The notes under the pieces: model-generated
Told to the model about the DNA's origin: nothing
Seen by the model: only the letters and a program-made list of their open reading frames with translations
Database searches by the model: none
Part shown: in pieces, positions 52,209 through 57,058 of the stretch
Layout: each line of letters opens with the position of its first letter
How positions within the stretch are numbered: position 1 is the stretch's first letter
DNA from: Gemmatimonadaceae bacterium
GTDB lineage: Bacteria; Gemmatimonadota; Gemmatimonadetes; Gemmatimonadales; Gemmatimonadaceae
Length of the DNA stretch: 57,058 bases
Assembly: GCA_036496605.1 (NCBI GenBank)
Contig: DASXKV010000060.1
Coordinates: 1 to 57,058, forward strand
Reading direction: 5' to 3'
Made by a program: the position numbers and the translations under genes

Positions 52209-54935
52209 CTACTCTAACCGCAGGGCTTCCAACGGCCCGACCTTCGCCGCTCGTCTCGCCGGCAAATAGCTCGCGACGACGGCCGTCGCCACCAGCACGA
52301 CGATCGCGATGCTGAGCGACGGCAAGTCGATCGTGCCAACGCCAAAGAGCTGCGCTCGAATCAATCGCGTTGCCGCAAGCCCCGCCGGCACGCCGATTAT
52401 GACTCCTATAATGGCGACGCGCACCGCCTCGCCGAGAACCATGCTCGTCACATTGCCCGGCTCCGCGCCGAGCGCGGCGCGTAGTCCGAACTCGCTGGTG
52501 CGCTGGCTGGTCGAATACGCCGTGACGCCGTACAGACCGAGTGCCGCGAGCACCAACGTGACGAGACAGAAGAACATCGTCACTTGCTCGAGCAGCACGT
52601 CCTCCGAAACAGTGCCGCGCACGAGATCGTTCACCGGGTCGACGAAGACCGGCAGCTTGGGGTCGACGTCTTCGACGGCCCGACGAATTGGTCCTACGAA
52701 CCGAGACGGATTCCCGCGAACGTGCACCGAGAGTTTGGCTTGCCCAGTCTCGCCCATGGTCGGATCGCTGAACGCGATGTACATCTGGCGATGTGGCTTC
52801 TCGCGGACGTCGGCGCTCTGAAAATCCCGCACGACCCCGACGATGGTGTACGCGACACTGTCGGCCGTCACCGTACCGCCGAGTGGATCGCGAGCAGCGA
52901 AATACCGCTTCGCCATCGTCTCATTGATCACCGTGGCGGGCGGTCCGGCCTCGAGATCGCGCGGCTCGATGTCGCGGCCGCGCAGCAAGCGCGCGCCGAT
53001 GGAATGGATAAAGTTCGGGCCGACGCGGTCGAGCCAGATCAGGCGCTCGGAATCCGCTTGCGGAATGAAACCAGCCACATCGACGTTACGGGTGGACGCA
53101 CCCCCACTGAACAATCCGTGATCGGCGAACGCGACCGCATCCACACCGGGTAATCGGCCGACGCGGTCCGCGAGGTCGCGCCGCAATTGCCCCAGGCGCG
53201 CTCCGACGTACTGCGTCCGCGCCGTCCGCACGCGCACTGCTACCAGGTGATCGCGATCCACTCCGATGTCACTGTGCAGGAGTTGCTGCATGCTGCGCGC
53301 GAGCAAACCGCCCCCGATGAGCAGCAGCATCGACAGCGCGATCTGCGCCACGACGAGCGCGCGCCCGAACGGAATGCGGCCGACGCGCGCCGCGCCCATC
53401 AGACTGCGTCCCTGCGAGCGCAACGACGTCGCGAGATCGACACGCGTCGCGCGGAAGGCAGGCAAAAGCCCGAACAGCAGAACACACGCAAGTGTCACCG
53501 CCGCCGTGAACGCGAGCACGCGCGCATCGGGCGTCGTATCGATGGCGATCGGGCTCGACGCGCTCACGGTCGCGAGCAGCACACGCGTGCCCCAGGTCGC
53601 CGCGAACACCCCGAGCACGCTCGACACGATCGCGAGCGCAGTGCCCTCGATGAGCATTTGCTGAATCAACCGCCCGCGGCCGGCGCCGAGCGTCATGCGC
53701 ACCGTCATCTCACGACCGCGCGCGACGGTGCGCGCGAGCATCAGGCTCGACACGTTCGCGCAGACGACGAGAATGACCAAACCAACCGCCGCCATCAGCA
53801 CCCACAGCGCCTTTCCATACTCGGCGCGCCGTTCCGAGAACCCGCGGGCGCCCGACAGGACGCGAATGGGCGTGTCCTTCAGATTCTGCTCGAACTCGGC
53901 CAGGTCGCGTCCGGAGATGTGTTCGCGAATCGCATTCGCCTCCACCGCGCTGACCTCGTGGCGTGCCTGCTCGAGCGTGACGTCCGGCTTGAGCCGTCCC
54001 ATCATCATGAGCCAGCACCATCCGCGATCGTCGAGCAACCGCATTCGCGGCTGAATCGCCGGCTGCATCATCATCGGCAGCCAGAAGTCCATCGGCTCGC
54101 CGACAATATCGCCGCCGAAGCCCGGCGGGGTGACGCCGACGATCGTGATCGCGACGTCGTTCACGCGCATGGCGCTGCCGATCGCGGCGAACGACCCCGA
54201 GAAGCGACGCTGCCAATAGTCGTACGTGAGGACCGCGACCGGATCTTCCCCCGGCGCCTCGTCTTCCGCCGCGGTGAAGGTGCGGCCCGCGTACGCGGCC
54301 ACGCCGAGCACGCTAAAGAAATTTCCGGTCACGAATCGCGCGTGCGGTTGCTCGGCGGTTGCGTCGGTGCCCGCGCCCACCTGCACGTCGATCGGACCGG
54401 ACCCTCCGTTCGCGTACATGTCGCTGAACACGGTGTTGCGTGCGCGCACGTCCCGATAGAGCAGGAACGAGACGAAGTCGGTAATCGGGGGGGAGGCGGT
54501 CCCGTTCGAATTCACCTGGGCAGGATCAGTGACGATCACGAGCTGCTCGGGATGCGCCACCGGAAGAGGACGCAGCAGCAGCGCGTCGACGAGCGTGAAA
54601 ATCGCCGTATTCGCGCCGATGCCGAGTGCGAGCGTGCCGACGACCGTGAGCGTGTAGGCGGGCCGGCTCTTGAGCGATCGAATCGCATAGCGCAGATCGC
54701 GCACGATGGACTCGAGCCGCTCGATCCCGCGCATATCGCGGCTCACTTCCTTCATCTGCTCCACGCCGCCGAACTCGAGGCGCGCGCGACGCAGCGCCGC
54801 CTCACGCGGCATGCCTTGCTGCTCGTACTTCTCAGCCTCGCGCTCGATGTGGAAGCGCAGCTCGTCGTCCAGCTCTCGCTCGACGGAGGCGCGTGAGAAC
54901 AATGCGCGCAGGCGATACCGGATATCGCTCAGCAA
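52209..54935 (-). CDS. ADOP-family MacB/FtsX-like permease without a PadR partner
   Basis: A 908-residue permease with prefix domain (ERELDDELRFHIEREAEKYE, AALRRARLEFGGVEQMKEVS), TM1 (TLTVVGTLALGIGANTAIFT), core domain, central FtsX block (WVLMAAVGLVILVVCANVSS, VARGREMTVRMTLGAGRGRL), second core and C-terminal block (TSEFGLRAALGAEPGNVTSM) ending LPARRAAKVGPLEALRLE. I placed the start at the TTG 54935 because GAGGAGG lies six bases upstream; a GTG six codons earlier would put that sequence inside the gene. Unlike the other two copies there is no adjacent padR. A separate inverted repeat (54953-54994) lies at its promoter. Confidence 0.9.
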   Translation of the reverse strand: MLSDIRYRLRALFSRASVERELDDELRFHIEREAEKYEQQGMPREAALRRARLEFGGVEQMKEVSRDMRGIERLESIVRDLRYAIRSLKSRPAYTLTVVGTLALGIGANTAIFTLVDALLLRPLPVAHPEQLVIVTDPAQVNSNGTASPPITDFVSFLLYRDVRARNTVFSDMYANGGSGPIDVQVGAGTDATAEQPHARFVTGNFFSVLGVAAYAGRTFTAAEDEAPGEDPVAVLTYDYWQRRFSGSFAAIGSAMRVNDVAITIVGVTPPGFGGDIVGEPMDFWLPMMMQPAIQPRMRLLDDRGWCWLMMMGRLKPDVTLEQARHEVSAVEANAIREHISGRDLAEFEQNLKDTPIRVLSGARGFSERRAEYGKALWVLMAAVGLVILVVCANVSSLMLARTVARGREMTVRMTLGAGRGRLIQQMLIEGTALAIVSSVLGVFAATWGTRVLLATVSASSPIAIDTTPDARVLAFTAAVTLACVLLFGLLPAFRATRVDLATSLRSQGRSLMGAARVGRIPFGRALVVAQIALSMLLLIGGGLLARSMQQLLHSDIGVDRDHLVAVRVRTARTQYVGARLGQLRRDLADRVGRLPGVDAVAFADHGLFSGGASTRNVDVAGFIPQADSERLIWLDRVGPNFIHSIGARLLRGRDIEPRDLEAGPPATVINETMAKRYFAARDPLGGTVTADSVAYTIVGVVRDFQSADVREKPHRQMYIAFSDPTMGETGQAKLSVHVRGNPSRFVGPIRRAVEDVDPKLPVFVDPVNDLVRGTVSEDVLLEQVTMFFCLVTLVLAALGLYGVTAYSTSQRTSEFGLRAALGAEPGNVTSMVLGEAVRVAIIGVIIGVPAGLAATRLIRAQLFGVGTIDLPSLSIAIVVLVATAVVASYLPARRAAKVGPLEALRLE

Positions 54936-54952
54936 CGGTTCCTCCTCTTGCA

Positions 54953-54994
54953 CTTCTACAGGTCTGTGGCAGTATGCAACCGCTCCTGTAGAAG
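54953..54994 (-). promoter_or_regulatory. Spaced inverted repeat upstream of orphan ADOP gene
   Basis: Perfect 10-bp arms CTTCTACAGG (54953-54962) and CCTGTAGAAG (54985-54994) are separated by 22 bp, so half-sites lie 32 bp apart, about three helical turns. It is upstream of the Shine-Dalgarno sequence of the permease and downstream of nothing else on that strand but the esterase gene start side. It is a candidate operator for an unlinked regulator. Confidence 0.55.
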
Positions 54995-55013
54995 CGCAAT
55001 GGGTCCGCCGCGA

Positions 55014-56705
55014 TCAGGACGTCGTCATTCGACTGCGTCGAAAGCGATCCATCATTCTCACCAGCTCGGCGTTCGTGAATGGTTGCCAGCCGTGCGGCTT
55101 CATCGGACGTCCGTACTCGAAAGTGAAGTTCGCTTTCGGGTTGTCGAGCTTTGCCGTCTCCTGCTCCATCAAATAGACGCCGAGGTTCAGGTAGTAGTTG
55201 TCCATGTCGCCGACGTAGACGTGCATCTTGCCGGCGAGCGACGGTCCGATCCGCGCCCAGTTCTGGCGAAGATTCCACGTGAGATCGTCCCCATGGCCGC
55301 GCCAATATGCGGCGACGTCCTTGTCGATCACTCCCGTCAGCCGATTCCAAAGGCGCCGCGGATAGCCGTCGGTGCCGACGGGTCCGTAGGCCGCGTCCCA
55401 CGCGTCGTACTGCTGTCCGCTCCGCGCCTTATCGCCGAGGACCGCTTCGAGGCGGCTCATGAGACGGAACGAAAGCAAGTCCTGGCCTTCAGTGGTGCGG
55501 CTCATCGAACGTTCCGGCACCGGTGCTTGCGCATTGTTCGGGAAGAACGCGTTGGAGTCGGAGTAGATGTCGACCGTTTGATTGCGTCGGAAATCGACCG
55601 GATCCGGATAGAGACACCACGCTCCGCCGAAAAAGTCGGGGCGTTGAATCTGGAGCGCCGCGCACTCCCAGCCTCCTGTCGATCCGCCCGTGAGGAAGCG
55701 CGCGTTGGCTTCGCGAATGAGATGAAAGCGGCGCTCGAGCTCCGGCACGAGCTCGGTGAGCAGCGCGTCCTGATACGGACCGTTGTTCAGCGAGTTCACG
55801 GCATACGAATCGTCGTAATATGGCGTGGGATGCTGCCAGGTGATCGCGACGTAGCGCGGGAAGTCGTCACTCATCCACGCTTTAGCGAACTCTAAACCGC
55901 TCTCGCGAGCCGATCCCGGCGTCGGGTCCCACACACTCGCTTCGTTACTCGGTCGCCCCGCACCACGACGAGTATCCTGAGCGGGACTTTCGGTGAAGCC
56001 GAACGGCGCGCCAAGGCCGAAATGCCCCTGGCTGTAGACCGCGGGGTAGCGTTGACTCGAAGTTGAATCGAAGTCCTTCGGCAGCAGCACGGTCGCGCCG
56101 ATGTAGACCGGCGCTCCCCAGAACTTCGAGAGCAGCTCGCTCTTCATCTTCACGCGCTTGACCCATCGCGTATCTGCGGGTGACGTAACGGCTGGTAATA
56201 TCTTCGTCAACGCGAGACGGACCGTCGTCCGCGCCGACGGATCGAAGTGCACTTTGACGACGTCACTCACCAGGTTGCCTGGCGACGTCGACCAGTGCTG
56301 CCCTTCCCACTGGTCGGCGTGCACCCAGATCGTGTGACCGTCGGCGCGGTGGTACTGCGTGTACACGTTGAGCAACGCCTGCACGTAGTAGTCGCCTGCG
56401 GGCATGTGTCCCAGATCGTCGAACGGAAAGCCGAGAACCTTCGCGCCAACCGTCTCTGTCGTGCCGGGGTTCCATGCGCTCACGTCCACGCCATAGAACG
56501 GCACGCTGCCGCCGTAGCTGCCGGCGAGAAAGCGCGGTTCGCGATCACTGGCGCGTGCGAAGATGACGAAGAGCCGGCCGGTCATGGGCACGCTGCTCGC
56601 CGACGGCGCGAGGCTCACGATGGCCTGCTGCGCGGCAGCGGGCGTCGCAGCCGCGAGGCACGCGATCAGCGTCGATGCGAGGAAGAGGGGCGGACGGGGC
56701 ATCAT
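55014..56705 (-). CDS. Enterochelin-esterase-like exported hydrolase
   Basis: A 563-residue alpha/beta hydrolase of the putative-esterase (EsteraseD/Fes) group. Signal peptide: FLASTLIACLAAATPAAAQQ. The N-terminal half (about 30-200) is a beta-rich domain with GDYYVQALLNVYTQYHRADG. In the catalytic half, RYPAVYSQGHFG is the oxyanion strand, the nucleophile Ser is in RFLTGGSTGGWECAALQIQR, and a late acid and His lie near HVYVGDMDNYYLN and RPMKPHGWQP. Start at the ATG 56705 or 56702; the open frame upstream to 56825 is only translation of the 14-bp repeat units. The substrate could be a siderophore or other ester. Confidence 0.82.
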   Translation of the reverse strand: MMPRPPLFLASTLIACLAAATPAAAQQAIVSLAPSASSVPMTGRLFVIFARASDREPRFLAGSYGGSVPFYGVDVSAWNPGTTETVGAKVLGFPFDDLGHMPAGDYYVQALLNVYTQYHRADGHTIWVHADQWEGQHWSTSPGNLVSDVVKVHFDPSARTTVRLALTKILPAVTSPADTRWVKRVKMKSELLSKFWGAPVYIGATVLLPKDFDSTSSQRYPAVYSQGHFGLGAPFGFTESPAQDTRRGAGRPSNEASVWDPTPGSARESGLEFAKAWMSDDFPRYVAITWQHPTPYYDDSYAVNSLNNGPYQDALLTELVPELERRFHLIREANARFLTGGSTGGWECAALQIQRPDFFGGAWCLYPDPVDFRRNQTVDIYSDSNAFFPNNAQAPVPERSMSRTTEGQDLLSFRLMSRLEAVLGDKARSGQQYDAWDAAYGPVGTDGYPRRLWNRLTGVIDKDVAAYWRGHGDDLTWNLRQNWARIGPSLAGKMHVYVGDMDNYYLNLGVYLMEQETAKLDNPKANFTFEYGRPMKPHGWQPFTNAELVRMMDRFRRSRMTTS

Positions 56706-56750
56706 CACTCCATACAGGGTTAGTTCAATTCTAGTGGCGATGCGGTAGGC

Positions 56751-57058
56751 GTCGAGAAGGGCACGTCGGGAAGAGGGCGCGTCGAAAACGGCGCGTCGAA
56801 AACGGCGCGTCGAATAGGGCGACAAACTACTGAGCTGCCAGCCCCTAGCTGTCAGCGCTCAGCTGTCTCCTCACAGCTGGCCGCTTCGAGACTGACGGCT
56901 GGTTGGTCAACGGTCTACTCGCCGCGCCCTCTTCGACGCGCCCTCTTCGACGCGCCCTCTTCGACGCGCCCTCTTCGCCGCGCCCTCTTCGCCGCGCCCT
57001 CTTCGCCGCGCCCTCTTCGCCGCGCCCTCTTCGCCGCGCCCTCTTCGCCGCGCCCTCT
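56751..57058 (+). repeat. Dispersed repeat element, copy B, with inverted flanking 14-bp arrays
   Basis: Left flank (56751-56820): about five units starting GTCGA in 14-16-bp steps, such as GTCGAAAACGGCGC, which are the reverse complement of the right-hand unit type. Core (56817-56923): GGGCGACAAACTACTGAG then heptamers AGCTGTC, AGCGCTC, AGCTGTC, TCCTCAC, AGCTGGC and on. Right flank (56924-57058): 9.6 copies of GCGCCCTCTTCGAC, which changes to GCGCCCTCTTCGCC after the third unit, and runs off the window end. The 353-bp stretch from 56706 has no gene. Confidence 0.9.

Noticed and set aside
53187-54896. A 569-codon open frame on the plus strand
   Set aside because: Antisense to the third ADOP permease, rich in Arg and His, with no domain; a shadow.
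56706-56825. N-terminal extension of the esterase
   Set aside because: The residues are translation of the 14-bp repeat units and precede a clear signal peptide beginning at 56705.
56924-57058. Regular repeats at the window end as a CRISPR array
   Set aside because: The 14-bp units follow one another with no spacers, and no cas genes are present; it is a simple tandem repeat.
1-57058. tRNA, rRNA, riboswitch or transposase genes
   Set aside because: I scanned for TPsiC-loop-like sequences, rRNA-like stretches and transposase motifs and saw none; weak similarities did not fold or translate sensibly.

Overview
The window looks like chromosomal DNA of a high-GC Gemmatimonadota (or acidobacterium-like) soil bacterium. 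The evidence is the gene content: three ADOP-type MacB/FtsX permeases (two directly downstream of their own PadR repressor), a Ser/Thr kinase with a TolB/TPR-like sensor tail, many putative lipoproteins, M28 and SGNH hydrolases and outer-membrane proteins with coiled-coil leaders. This assignment is an inference. No rRNA, tRNA, phage, transposase, CRISPR or classical defence genes were recognised.

Layout. 0-10.6 kb: cupredoxin lipoprotein, a broken sorbosone-dehydrogenase-like gene, an alpha/beta hydrolase divergent from a LuxR-type regulator across a 19-bp palindrome, a lone receiver protein, a ClC chloride channel, an LprI-like protein and an MFS transporter, a remnant of a phosphoesterase gene, and a haem peroxidase. 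10.6-17.8 kb: a complete tripartite RND efflux operon (adaptor, pump, TolC-like channel on the minus strand) divergent from a TetR repressor with two operator palindromes between them. 17.9-18.5 kb: a degenerate array with a ~21-bp period between convergent genes. 18.5-24.3 kb: DinB/DUF1569 protein, small membrane protein with a leaderless-type promoter, YncE-like propeller, outer-membrane beta-barrel with hendecad repeats and a strong terminator, SRPBCC protein, serine hydrolase, then gene remnants. 24.3-30.5 kb: two consecutive padR-ADOP pairs. 30.5-33.1 kb: two-subunit molybdenum hydroxylase (2Fe-2S plus Mo subunit). 33.3-37.4 kb: cydAB, Dps and a quinone-oxidoreductase-like MDR enzyme. 37.6-45.7 kb: poly-HAMP MCP-like protein coupled to DUF4383, a large nested palindrome, FAD oxidase, TPM protein overlapping a SulP transporter, DUF4386 protein, methyltransferase. 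45.7-57 kb: Ser/Thr kinase, SGNH lipoprotein, a graveyard/repeat zone, M28 peptidase, orphan ADOP permease, enterochelin-esterase-like hydrolase, and a repeat array running off the window end.

How it works together: mostly envelope and stress functions (efflux, bd oxidase, Dps, peroxidase, exported hydrolases). I saw no obvious new multi-gene enzymatic system. The most unusual signals are in the DNA itself: (i) the octamer CGTTAGGC occurs about 24 times (both strands), roughly tenfold above a composition-based expectation, inside genes in every reading frame even though it forces rare TTA, CTA or AGG codons; (ii) repeat families at three loci share a 7-bp multiple (7, 14 and 21 bp), including two copies of one element that differ by exactly one heptamer and an array that supplies the stop codon of a peptidase gene; (iii) an unusually high density of gene remnants, one of them a decayed piece of a 2Fe-2S subunit like the one 17 kb away, joined directly to a repeat element.
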